The translations under genes and the position numbers were made by a program. The notes below the pieces were generated by a model. That model was given only the letters and a program-made list of their open reading frames with translations, was not told the DNA's origin and made no database searches. A stretch of 64,000 bases of DNA from the NCBI GenBank assembly GCA_965230215.1, contig CBDDKN010000001.1:1178001-1242000 (forward strand). Reading direction: 5' to 3'. Origin of the DNA: RFSX01 sp965230215 (GTDB taxonomy: Bacteria; Bacteroidota; Bacteroidia; Chitinophagales; Saprospiraceae). This document shows, piece after piece, positions 46,899-54,917 of this stretch (the stretch's first letter is position 1; each line of letters opens with the position of its first letter).

Positions 46899-47690
46899 CT
46901 ACTCCAGATAAAATTTCTGCAGCCTGATTTTTAACTCATCCACTGTTACATCCAGGAACAACTTCTCTTCGAATGCATAGGATACGCTACCATTCTGTTC
47001 AGATACCACAACGGCCAGAACCTCATGTTGTTCAGATACCCCCAGGGCAGCCCTGTGTCGAAGACCCAGCTCTTTGGGAATTTCCTGGTTGGATGAAACC
47101 GGGAGAATACAACTTGCAGCTACGATTCGATCATCCTGAATAAGCATGGCGCCATCATGAAGTGGTGTATTCTTGAAAAATATGGATTGTATAAGGTCTG
47201 AATTCAATTCGGCATCTACAATCTGACCCGAGTTGATAATCGAAGGCAATGAAGTTTTTGAAAAAACAAATAAAGCGCCCGTCCTGGATTGGCTGAGAGA
47301 AGTGATAGCATTGAGCAACTTACCCACCGACTTAAGAACAAACTCATTGTTTTGAATTCCTGTAAGTTTAAAGTACTTGTCAAGAAAGTTGAATCGCCCC
47401 CTAACCGTTCTGTTTCCAATTACAAGTAAGACACGCCGAATCTCTGGTTGAAAAATAACGATCAGACCAATCAAGCCAATACCCGCTATAGAGCCCAGCA
47501 TGAGCGTAAGCAGGCGCATCTTCAATTCGGTTACAGCTGTCAGTAATAAGAGGAACAATATGATCCCAATAAAGATATTGACAGCCGATGTACCTTTGAC
47601 ATACTTGTATATGAAGTATATCAGATACGCTGCTATAAGAATGTCGAGGATATCAAGTACCCTAACTTCGATGCCACCTACAGTAAACAA
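46899..47690 (-). CDS. cdaA: Diadenylate cyclase (CdaA-type)
   Basis: Makes cyclic di-AMP from two ATP. The 263-residue protein has three N-terminal membrane helices (about 12-30, 35-52, 60-80) and a cytosolic DAC domain with the catalytic motifs DGA (residues 179-181) and RHR (211-213), both intact. The preferred start is TTG at 47690: an in-frame stop lies a little upstream and no ATG is available. In most Bacteroidota cdaA sits beside folP; here it follows the S9 peptidase by 30 bp. No CdaR-like regulator is seen. Confidence 0.94.
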   Translation of the reverse strand: MFTVGGIEVRVLDILDILIAAYLIYFIYKYVKGTSAVNIFIGIILFLLLLTAVTELKMRLLTLMLGSIAGIGLIGLIVIFQPEIRRVLLVIGNRTVRGRFNFLDKYFKLTGIQNNEFVLKSVGKLLNAITSLSQSRTGALFVFSKTSLPSIINSGQIVDAELNSDLIQSIFFKNTPLHDGAMLIQDDRIVAASCILPVSSNQEIPKELGLRHRAALGVSEQHEVLAVVVSEQNGSVSYAFEEKLFLDVTVDELKIRLQKFYLE

Positions 47691-47720
47691 ATTCAGAAAC
47701 TCTTTACCTAAAAATAAGCA

Positions 47721-49871
47721 TTAACCTTCAATATACTTTACTGGGCTATTTGTATTGTAGAAAAAGAATGACCACTTATCAGCTTCCTCCTCAATAATCT
47801 TAGATGTTGGTTTACCAGCACCATGTCCGGCATCGGTCTCAATTCTAAGTATCACAGGAGCATCACCGTCATGGACCTCCTGGAGTCTGGCACCAAATTT
47901 AAATGAGTGCGCCGGCACTACCCTGTCATCATGATCTGCTGTTGTGATCATAGTTGCTGGATAAGCTACGCCTTCCTTTAGATTATGAAGCGGTGAATAA
48001 GACAGCAAATTCTCGAAGTGCTCCGGATCTTCACTGGAACCGTATTCAGGAATCCAAGCAGAGCCAACAGTGAATTTGTGATAACGCAACATATCCATTA
48101 CGCCTACAGCTGGGAAAGCGGCAGCATATAGATCTGGTCTTTGCGTCATACAGGCCCCGACAAGCAATCCACCATTTGAGCCACCAGCAATGGCAAGTTT
48201 ATCACTCGAGGTATATTTTGTGTCTATCAAGTATTCAGCCGCAGCAATAAAGTCGTCAAAGACATTTTGCTTGTTCTTCAACATACCTGCTTTATGCCAT
48301 TCTTCTCCATACTCTCCGCCTCCTCTTAGATTAGGCATCGCAAACACGCCACCATTCTCCAATAGAATAACACGCGATGTACTGAACCAAGGCGTCATAT
48401 TTACATTAAATCCACCATAAGCATATAGGTATGTAGGATTATCGCCTGTCAGTTTTAAGCCTTTCTTATGAACTATAAACATAGGAATCTCAGTACCGTC
48501 TTTGCTCTTATAGAATATCTGCTTTTCCGTGTAATCCTCAGGATTAAATTTAAGCTCGCTTTCAAAGAATGGCTCTGATTCTCCAGATGCAATATCGAAC
48601 TTGTATATCGTATTAGGTATAGTAAATGAAGTAAAAGAATAGAAGAAGTGCGTATCGTCTTTACGCCCGCCAAATCCGCTTGCAGATCCCAAACCAGGCA
48701 AATCTATTTTTCTCTTCTTGCTGCCGTCATAGTCATATCTGAAAATACGGGTCGTTGCATCCTTAAGTACACTTGCCCAAAGTTTTCCACCTCCGGTACT
48801 TACACCTTGCATCAGGAATTTTGATTCCGGAATTACATCTTTCCAGTTCTCTTTGGATGGATTCTTTGTATCCACTTCAATTAGCCTGTACTTCGGAGCA
48901 TCGATATCAGTCAATACCAAAAACTTATCACCGACATTATCAACCACCGAACTCTTATTCGAAAAACCAGTAAACAGTGGCGTAAACTTATCATCACCGC
49001 GTTCAAGATCCATGTAGTGCGTTTCATATCCATCTGTACCCGTAGACACATACATCATCAGATACTTTCTATCCTCAGTTATACTGGTAAAGTGAAAAAG
49101 ATTAGGGGACTCTGGATTGCTATAAACCAATCTGTCCTTTTCTTGTGGATCACCCAACTTATGATAGTAAACTGAATGGTTTTGATTTGCATTAGAATAT
49201 TCCATTCCTTCAACCGGCTCAGGATATCTGCTGTAGAAAAAACCACCATCATACCAATTGGCACCCGAAAACTTAACCCACTTTAGTACATCAGGCATCT
49301 TACGCTTTGTAGCTATTTCCATTACATGTATTTCCTGCCAGTCGCTTCCTGCTTCCTGCTTAGAGTACGCTACATATTTATCGTCTTTTGAAAACCCGAT
49401 CAGACCAATGGCCACTGTGCCATCCTCAGACATGGCATTGGGGTCAATAAACACCTCTGGATCACCATCCAATCCTTCCTGATAATAAATTACAGATTGA
49501 TTCTGTAGCCCGTCATTCTTAGAGAAGAAATAGTAAGGTCCAACCTTGAACGGAGAACTCAATTTGACGTAATTGAATAATTCAGTGTAGCGATCCTCAA
49601 TAGCCTCTCTGTATGAGATACCAGAAAGATAGGATTGCGTCACTTTATTCTGATCAACCACCCAACTCTCGACTTCACTCGCTGTATCAATCTCCAACCA
49701 TCTATACGGATCTTGGACCTCAGTACCGTGATAATCATCAACTACAGTATCATCTTTCCTTGTTTCAGGATAGCTCAATTCGGTATTGTTCATAGAAGAT
49801 TCATTCTTTTCAGATGCGCATGATACCATTATTAATGATAACAGGATTAAAGCAGTTTTATACATTTGCAT
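47721..49871 (-). CDS. Prolyl oligopeptidase, S9A family, lipoprotein
   Basis: A 716-residue serine peptidase cleaving after proline in short peptides. The N-terminus has a signal with lipobox MVSC (Cys at residue 18), so it is probably lipid anchored in the envelope. A beta-propeller (about 60-420) precedes the alpha/beta hydrolase domain, where the nucleophile is in GGSNGGLL (about residue 563), the Asp in DHDDRVVPAHS and the His in DAGHGAG. All triad positions are intact. It faces a divergent unknown gene across 129 bp. Confidence 0.93.
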   Translation of the reverse strand: MQMYKTALILLSLIMVSCASEKNESSMNNTELSYPETRKDDTVVDDYHGTEVQDPYRWLEIDTASEVESWVVDQNKVTQSYLSGISYREAIEDRYTELFNYVKLSSPFKVGPYYFFSKNDGLQNQSVIYYQEGLDGDPEVFIDPNAMSEDGTVAIGLIGFSKDDKYVAYSKQEAGSDWQEIHVMEIATKRKMPDVLKWVKFSGANWYDGGFFYSRYPEPVEGMEYSNANQNHSVYYHKLGDPQEKDRLVYSNPESPNLFHFTSITEDRKYLMMYVSTGTDGYETHYMDLERGDDKFTPLFTGFSNKSSVVDNVGDKFLVLTDIDAPKYRLIEVDTKNPSKENWKDVIPESKFLMQGVSTGGGKLWASVLKDATTRIFRYDYDGSKKRKIDLPGLGSASGFGGRKDDTHFFYSFTSFTIPNTIYKFDIASGESEPFFESELKFNPEDYTEKQIFYKSKDGTEIPMFIVHKKGLKLTGDNPTYLYAYGGFNVNMTPWFSTSRVILLENGGVFAMPNLRGGGEYGEEWHKAGMLKNKQNVFDDFIAAAEYLIDTKYTSSDKLAIAGGSNGGLLVGACMTQRPDLYAAAFPAVGVMDMLRYHKFTVGSAWIPEYGSSEDPEHFENLLSYSPLHNLKEGVAYPATMITTADHDDRVVPAHSFKFGARLQEVHDGDAPVILRIETDAGHGAGKPTSKIIEEEADKWSFFFYNTNSPVKYIEG

Positions 49872-49932
49872 TTATTTAATATCTTTTATAAAATATCTGT
49901 TGAAATTAAAGCATTATTGCCTTAGTGATCTC

Positions 49933-49946
49933 TAGAGTACACTCTA
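49933..49946. promoter_or_regulatory. Short inverted repeat in a divergent promoter region
   Basis: TAGAGT-AC-ACTCTA is a perfect 6-bp inverted repeat with a 2-bp spacer, centred between the S9 peptidase (minus) and the unknown secreted protein (plus). It could be an operator for a dimeric regulator, but length alone does not exclude chance. Confidence 0.25.
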
Positions 49947-50000
49947 AGATTGACAAATATTAAATAATTCTACGATTAATGTCTTTTTATATATAAACAG

Positions 50001-50603
50001 TTGACAAGAAGCTTTTACATATCCTTATTACTATTGGGTGCAATGCTTTTTTCGTGCTCCATATCTTTCTCTCAATCCGAATTGACCTGGTTTGATGTGC
50101 ATAAGGACGAAGCCATATCAGCAGAGCTTGATTGCGAACTCAAAACGAGTCAGGATCAAAAGACCAATGTTGAAGTTGTCAGTTATGATAAAAAACTCCT
50201 CTTCGTATATAACAATCCACAATTTGCAAAAATCTATCCCAACGATTTTCTCATCAAGGCCTATGCAGGTTTGGAAATAGTAAACGAGAATCACTTTATG
50301 GTCATCGATATACTTATTAAGTCTACTAATGCAAGAAAGAGCTTTGGAGAGATAAAGAAGAATTCAACCATGAAGATTTTCCTGGCCAATGGAGAACACC
50401 TATTGGCAAAAAACATCCAGAGAAGTAAAGGTCAGGTATCAAGAAAAGAAGGTACAACAAGTTACCGCTCAGTTTTGATTCTTGAAAAATCACATACAAA
50501 ACAACTGGCTAAACAAATGATCCAAAAGATAGGTTTCATGTGGGAGGAAGGGATATCAGGAATACAATGTACAAAATATCGATTTACTCAAGAACCAAAT
50601 TAA
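50001..50603 (+). CDS. Uncharacterised exported protein
   Basis: A 200-residue secreted protein I do not recognise. It begins with a clear signal peptide (about 1-24: hydrophobic LLLLGAMLF, ending SFSQ); a Cys at residue 19 (LFSCS) could alternatively be a lipobox. The mature part is mixed alpha/beta with many lysines. The best start is TTG at 50001; the only early ATG (50043) would cut the signal peptide. MiaE follows after 19 bp. Confidence 0.65.
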   Translation: MTRSFYISLLLLGAMLFSCSISFSQSELTWFDVHKDEAISAELDCELKTSQDQKTNVEVVSYDKKLLFVYNNPQFAKIYPNDFLIKAYAGLEIVNENHFMVIDILIKSTNARKSFGEIKKNSTMKIFLANGEHLLAKNIQRSKGQVSRKEGTTSYRSVLILEKSHTKQLAKQMIQKIGFMWEEGISGIQCTKYRFTQEPN

Positions 50604-50622
50604 TTGTTCAAAATAATAAAGA

Positions 50623-51204
50623 ATGCTCGGATTAAAATTACCGACGGATCCCAGATGGGTCAATATGGCTGAGATGAGTCTGGAAGAAATACTTACAGAT
50701 CATGCCTACTGCGAACAAAAGGCAGCCACATCATGTATTTCTCTGATACAGAGTTATCCAGACAAAGAACGGCTCGTAAGTGAAGTTAGCCCGATCGTAA
50801 CAGAAGAATGGGGGCATTTCCGCTTGGTACTTCGCGAATTGGATAAGCGTGATTTGAAACTCGGATTTCAAAGGAAAGATGAATATGTTAATAAATTGCT
50901 GAGCTTCCAACGAAAGGGAGGCTCCCGCGATGAAAAACTGATTGAGCGCTTACTGACATGTGCCTTGATTGAAGCCCGATCGTGTGAGCGATTCCGATTG
51001 CTCTCGCTAAACATCTCTGACGATGAACTCAAGGAGTTTTATCATGGGTTTATGGTTTCAGAAGCAGGGCATTATCGCATGTTTCTGGATCTTGCCAAAC
51101 ACTATGGTAATGAAGAAACGGTAAAGACAAGATGGCAAGAATATCTTGCTTTTGAAGCAGAAATAATGGATGAACTATCTTTGAGAGGAGATCGCATGCA
51201 TTGA
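50623..51204 (+). CDS. miaE: tRNA-(ms2io6A37)-hydroxylase
   Basis: MiaE hydroxylates the isopentenyl group of ms2i6A at tRNA position 37 using a diiron centre and oxygen. The 193-residue ferritin-like protein has the iron ligands in YCEQKAA, EEWGHF, EARSCERF and SEAGHYRMF, in the correct order. It implies that the organism also has MiaA and MiaB and lives with oxygen. Genes around are tightly packed: 2 bp to the next gene. Confidence 0.94.
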   Translation: MLGLKLPTDPRWVNMAEMSLEEILTDHAYCEQKAATSCISLIQSYPDKERLVSEVSPIVTEEWGHFRLVLRELDKRDLKLGFQRKDEYVNKLLSFQRKGGSRDEKLIERLLTCALIEARSCERFRLLSLNISDDELKEFYHGFMVSEAGHYRMFLDLAKHYGNEETVKTRWQEYLAFEAEIMDELSLRGDRMH

Positions 51205-51205
51205 T

Positions 51206-51793
51206 ATGAATAATCTGACCAAGGAATACTGGGATAATCGCTACGCTACGAATCAAACTGGATGGGAAATGGGTGCTGTAAGCCCGCCTTTGAAAGCCTA
51301 CTTTGATCAATTGACTGATACCGAACTTCACATTCTGATTCCCGGAGCTGGAAACGCATACGAAGCTGAATACCTATTCAATATGGGATTCAAGAATATA
51401 CATGTTGTTGACATATCTTCTGAAGCCATTAAACTGTTTAAGGAGAGGGTTCCTGATTTCCCTTCAGATCATATTCACTTGCAGGATTTTTTTGATCATG
51501 AAGCATCCTATGATTTAATCATTGAGCAAACATTCTTTTGTGCCCTGGATCCCAAATTGAGAAAAAACTATGCAGTCAAGATGTTCGACTTGCTTAAGAA
51601 AGGTGGCAAACTAACGGGGCTGTTGTTTAGCTTTCCCCTAACAGATGCAGGACCACCCTTTGGAGGGTCAATTGAAGAATACAATTCATTGTTTTCAAAC
51701 ACTTTTGAAATCCTGCGATTAGAACCCTGCTATAACTCTATCCCACCCCGCCAAGGCAATGAGCTATTCTTCCAACTCCAAAAGTCAAAATGA
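51206..51793 (+). CDS. SAM-dependent methyltransferase, TPMT / halide methylase-like
   Basis: A 195-residue methyltransferase of the thiopurine methyltransferase group. Characteristic are YWDNRYATNQTGWEMGAVSPPL (first part YWDNRY ... GWEMG), the SAM motif ILIPGAGNAYEAEYL, VDISSEAI and EQTFFCALDP. In bacteria and plants members methylate thiols, thiocyanate, tellurite or halides; which one applies here is unknown. It overlaps the thioesterase start by 4 nt, so the two are coupled. Confidence 0.88.
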   Translation: MNNLTKEYWDNRYATNQTGWEMGAVSPPLKAYFDQLTDTELHILIPGAGNAYEAEYLFNMGFKNIHVVDISSEAIKLFKERVPDFPSDHIHLQDFFDHEASYDLIIEQTFFCALDPKLRKNYAVKMFDLLKKGGKLTGLLFSFPLTDAGPPFGGSIEEYNSLFSNTFEILRLEPCYNSIPPRQGNELFFQLQKSK

Positions 51794-52545
51794 ATTCACA
51801 ATTAAGGCATAAAAAAATAACAGCGTTAAATCCTTATGATATTGATCGTCATTTGAGAGCGACTATTATGGGGATTAACCAAATGCTGGACAATACTGCA
51901 TTTGAACATATCGGTCAACTTGGTTTTTCCACCGAATCGATGCTTCAAAAGCAAATGGCATGGTTGCTCTATCAAAAGACCTTTTGGATAAAAAAAGATA
52001 TGCTCCTCAATAAAAGTTACACAGTAAACACCTGTATAACTGGTAAAGAGCGGCTGTTTACTTTCAGGGATTTTATTATTACTGATCAGGATGGAAATAC
52101 TTACGTTGAAGTGTCATCCTCATGGGTGCTTTTTGATTTGAAGTCAAGGAAAATAATGACACAGTATCCGGAAGATATTGAGACCATCATCCTTCCAGGC
52201 AATGATATAAAGTCATTACCCCGCCCAAAAACCATCAAAGCACATACAGATACTCTAGAAGCCAAGCGGGTTAAACATAGGGTTGGCTATTTTGATATAG
52301 ATGCCAATGAGCATATGTCCAATCATGCATTATTAACCAGAGCTATTGAAACACTGGATTATGACATAATAGCCAACAGACGTATTAGTCAACTTGACAT
52401 CCAATACAAATTGGAATGCTTCGAAAATGATGAATTGGAATTCATCCTATTAAGAAATGCCTCAGAAAATAATTCGGACCTCTATATACATATTGAGAAA
52501 GATTCAAAATTGATAGCACAAGTTCGAATAGATTTTGAAGCATAA
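51790..52545 (+). CDS. Acyl-ACP thioesterase (FatA-like)
   Basis: A 251-residue double-hotdog thioesterase that releases fatty acids from acyl carrier protein. The N-terminal hotdog has VNTCITGKERLFTFRDF and the C-terminal one YFDIDANEHMSNHALLTRAIETL, the acyl-ACP thioesterase pattern with catalytic Asn/His region. Length and layout fit the bacterial family. It ends a plus-strand group unknown-miaE-TPMT-thioesterase and faces a sphingolipid-type desaturase, with a shared hairpin between. Confidence 0.85.
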   Translation: MNSQLRHKKITALNPYDIDRHLRATIMGINQMLDNTAFEHIGQLGFSTESMLQKQMAWLLYQKTFWIKKDMLLNKSYTVNTCITGKERLFTFRDFIITDQDGNTYVEVSSSWVLFDLKSRKIMTQYPEDIETIILPGNDIKSLPRPKTIKAHTDTLEAKRVKHRVGYFDIDANEHMSNHALLTRAIETLDYDIIANRRISQLDIQYKLECFENDELEFILLRNASENNSDLYIHIEKDSKLIAQVRIDFEA

Positions 52546-52547
52546 AA

Positions 52548-52573
52548 AAAGCCTGACCAATCAGCCAGGCTTT
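52548..52573. terminator. Bidirectional hairpin terminator
   Basis: AAAGCCTG and CAGGCTTT form an 8-bp perfect stem with a 10-nt loop between the convergent thioesterase and desaturase genes. On the minus strand the stem is followed by a run of T, so it is strongest as the terminator of the desaturase. Confidence 0.85.
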
Positions 52574-52594
52574 CCATTACTTCATTATGGTTTA

Positions 52595-53614
52595 TTATCC
52601 CAAACTCTCTTTGGTCTGCATACCGGAGAAAAAATCTTTCTCCGAAGCTGAAGACACTTTTAACCCTCCTTTGTCCCTCCTCAATACACGTGAGAAAAGG
52701 GATAATTCATTATTAAAAATGAACTTCAAAAGAAGTTTTGTCCAGGATGTATGATATACGATGTTGTTATAGTACTCAGGTGCAATGGCCCTGATCTTAG
52801 GCAGGTTAACCCATGGCACATATGAGAAATCATGATGCTCATTATGGTATCCCACATTGAAAGCCAATTTATTTAGAGGACCATAGTAACTGTATGTTTC
52901 CTGTGGTGGTGCTACCAGGTAATGCTCTTGAATCCATCTTGCTCCAAGTGGATGCAATCCAATTGAAAACATGAAAGAAGCCACAAGGTACAATAGGGCC
53001 ATAGGACCAAAGAACCATACGATAAGCACGTCTGCAATCACAACTGTGAACAGGTTAATCCAAACCCACTTGCTTTGAAATTGTATCTCTCTTAGTCTTG
53101 GCGGTCTAAGCGCTTGAAAAACCGGGAAAGCAAGCAACCAAATTGATTTACCAATAAAATTGGAACCAATCATCTTGGCTTCCCAACGGCTGGCCAAATC
53201 TGCATCCAGGTCATAATGTCCCTGAAATGCATGATGCTTGAGGTGATACTTTCTGAATGAAACACTGCTCGGAAATGCATTAGGTATATCACACATGATA
53301 CCTCCCCAAAGGTTGGCAACTTTGTTTTTAAATACCATATTATGAGAAAACTCATGGATCAAAACAAAAAGTGCGTGGTTGGCAAAAGCACCAATAGCAT
53401 AAGCTGCAAGTAAGATCAGATACCAAGGCTGATCTCTAAGCAAATATGCAATCAACACCTGTCCTGCGACAATACCAAATGCATACAAGAATGTTTTAGG
53501 GTAGCGTCCCATCAGATTTTTAATCTCAGGGTACTTCTTGATTATATCTTTCGTACGCTGAATATGTGGTTCTTCCGTTTCCGAATACGTAAAATCCAAT
53601 GCTCTATTTTCCAT
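52595..53614 (-). CDS. Sphingolipid delta-4 desaturase (DEGS-like) homologue
   Basis: A 339-residue membrane desaturase closely resembling eukaryotic dihydroceramide delta-4 desaturases. The N-terminal lipid-DES segment (FTYSETEEPHIQRTKDIIKK, YPEIKNLMG) and all three histidine boxes are present: HEFSH (87-91), HLKHH (124-128) and HNEHH (257-261); ETYSYYGPLN and FNVGYHNEHHDF are nearly as in human DEGS1. It would introduce a trans double bond in the sphingoid base of ceramide, converting dihydroceramide. Bacteroidota make sphingolipids, but this desaturation is rarely described there. Flanks and codon use look bacterial. Confidence 0.88.
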   Translation of the reverse strand: MENRALDFTYSETEEPHIQRTKDIIKKYPEIKNLMGRYPKTFLYAFGIVAGQVLIAYLLRDQPWYLILLAAYAIGAFANHALFVLIHEFSHNMVFKNKVANLWGGIMCDIPNAFPSSVSFRKYHLKHHAFQGHYDLDADLASRWEAKMIGSNFIGKSIWLLAFPVFQALRPPRLREIQFQSKWVWINLFTVVIADVLIVWFFGPMALLYLVASFMFSIGLHPLGARWIQEHYLVAPPQETYSYYGPLNKLAFNVGYHNEHHDFSYVPWVNLPKIRAIAPEYYNNIVYHTSWTKLLLKFIFNNELSLFSRVLRRDKGGLKVSSASEKDFFSGMQTKESLG

Positions 53615-53630
53615 TCGAAATAATTTGTGT

Positions 53631-53638
53631 CAAAATTA
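53631..53638 (-). promoter_or_regulatory. Promoter of the desaturase gene (-7 box; -33 TTG at 53662-53664)
   Basis: On the minus strand TAATTTTG matches TAnnTTTG and a TTG lies 23 nt upstream, at the long end of the spacing allowed in Bacteroidota. The predicted transcript starts about 10 nt before the desaturase ATG. Confidence 0.4.
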
Positions 53639-53739
53639 GGTATAATTATATAGCCTGTATGCAATAATATTTAGAAAAGCATGCAGCTCTAACAAATCCT
53701 TTTGGGACTTGTTTTCTAATGTTGACATTTTTTAGTTCT

Positions 53740-54072
53740 CTATTTCTGCTCGATCTCGCCCTCGCCTACCGGCTCATCCGAAGTCGTCATATAACAGGTC
53801 TTGTCGTCCTTGTTATAGTAGAAAAACAATGGCTTCTCATTTCTGAGAATATCAATAAAGTGCGGATATCTTTCAGCTCTGAAATAACAATTCAGTACGC
53901 GCCTGTTACCCATCTGTACTACCTCATTGGTTTTCAAATGACCATTGGTAAACCACAAGATAATATGTCCAGAAGGAATCTTGATGTGTACTTTGTACTC
54001 TACATTTGACTGACTCTTACTGTAGAGAAAGACTTTATAATTTTCAAATTCTTCTATTATAAAATTGCTCAT
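53740..54072 (-). CDS. Small uncharacterised conserved-looking protein
   Basis: A 110-residue soluble protein starting with ATG at 54072. It is rich in aromatic residues and beta strands (NYKVFLYSKSQSNVEYKVHI, HIILWFTNGHLK, KPLFFYYNKDD), with no signal peptide or membrane segment. I cannot name its family. Codon use matches neighbours, and it has its own upstream gap, so I take it as real. The desaturase gene follows on the same strand after 125 bp, which carries its own promoter. Confidence 0.6.
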   Translation of the reverse strand: MSNFIIEEFENYKVFLYSKSQSNVEYKVHIKIPSGHIILWFTNGHLKTNEVVQMGNRRVLNCYFRAERYPHFIDILRNEKPLFFYYNKDDKTCYMTTSDEPVGEGEIEQK

Positions 54073-54172
54073 GTTGATAATAATTAATTGTTGTCTAAAG
54101 TAATGAATTAATGTCTAAAAGAGCCGCCTGTGAAGACATTTGAATAGCTATTCACATATTTTTAAAATGTCA

Positions 54173-54180
54173 TAGCTTTG
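54173..54180 (+). promoter_or_regulatory. Candidate -7 promoter element for cmk
   Basis: TAGCTTTG matches TAnnTTTG, 18 nt before the cmk TTG start codon. A TTG triplet occurs about 30 nt upstream, too far for a regular -33 element. Confidence 0.35.
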
Positions 54181-54198
54181 CAGCAAAATCAATAGCAC

Positions 54199-54876
54199 TT
54201 GAAAGATATCAATATTGCAATCGATGGACATTCCTCTTGCGGAAAATCGACACTTGCCAAACAGTTGGCTAAAGCCCTGTCATATGTCTATATAGATTCC
54301 GGAGCTATGTATCGCGCCATCGCACTCTATACCATTAACAAACAGATAGATGTCAAAGATATTGATACTCTGGTTCAAGCATTAGACGATATATCAATTG
54401 ACATAAGCTATCCTGAAGGTCGATTCAGTATAAAGCTCAACGATGTGGAGGTGACGGAGCGCATTAAAAATATGGATGTTTCATCAATCGTCTCTGAGGT
54501 TGCTGCCATATCGGAAGTTCGCCGCAAATTGGTAGAGCTACAGCAGCAGTTGGGTAAGTCGAAGAGAGTCGTCATGGATGGAAGGGATATAGGAACTGTC
54601 GTCTTTCCAGATGCTGAACTGAAGCTTTTTGTAACCGCTAGTTTGCAAGTTAGAGCGCAGAGGAGATATGACGAACTTACCAATAAAGGCATTGAAGTCA
54701 CATTGGAAGAAGTGGAACAAAATCTTGAACACAGAGACCATATTGATAGTACGCGTGAAGATAGCCCTCTCCTACAGGCAGATGATGCCATTCTAATCGA
54801 CAACAGCTACCTGAATAAAGAGCAGCAGCTTGAAAAGGCATTGGAATTAGCGAATGGGGTAATAAAAAACCCCTGA
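54199..54876 (+). CDS. cmk: Cytidylate kinase
   Basis: Phosphorylates CMP and dCMP. The 225-residue P-loop kinase has IAIDGHSSCGKSTLAKQLA with the Walker A loop, YIDSGAMYRAIA (CMP binding), VVMDGRDIGTVVFPDAELK and the LID region RRYDELTNKG ... HRDHIDSTREDSPL. The start is TTG at 54199; an ATG is not available in frame nearby without losing the P-loop. Its stop codon lies inside the downstream terminator stem. Confidence 0.95.
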   Translation: MKDINIAIDGHSSCGKSTLAKQLAKALSYVYIDSGAMYRAIALYTINKQIDVKDIDTLVQALDDISIDISYPEGRFSIKLNDVEVTERIKNMDVSSIVSEVAAISEVRRKLVELQQQLGKSKRVVMDGRDIGTVVFPDAELKLFVTASLQVRAQRRYDELTNKGIEVTLEEVEQNLEHRDHIDSTREDSPLLQADDAILIDNSYLNKEQQLEKALELANGVIKNP

Positions 54877-54895
54877 AATAAATTCCAGGGGTTTT
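54866..54895. terminator. Bidirectional hairpin terminator overlapping the cmk stop codon
   Basis: AAAACCCCTG and CAGGGGTTTT pair as a 10-bp perfect stem around a 10-nt loop, with A and T tails on both strands. It lies between convergent cmk and the giant adhesin gene. The cmk stop TGA (54874-54876) is within the stem, so the ribosome would sit on it at termination. Confidence 0.9.
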
Positions 54896-54917
54896 AAAAC
54901 CTTTATGTCTAAACTAT

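Noticed and set aside
52595..53614. Contamination by eukaryotic DNA as the source of the desaturase
   Set aside because: It is intron-free, flanked by bacterial genes, has a Bacteroidota promoter and a bacterial terminator, and shares the local composition.
53719..54009. 96-codon plus-strand frame opposite the small unknown gene
   Set aside because: It is nearly fully antisense to the 110-residue minus-strand frame, which has better codon use and a normal start.
54130..54156. Inverted repeat GTGAA ... TTCAC upstream of cmk
   Set aside because: Only five base pairs with a long spacer; likely chance in AT-rich DNA.
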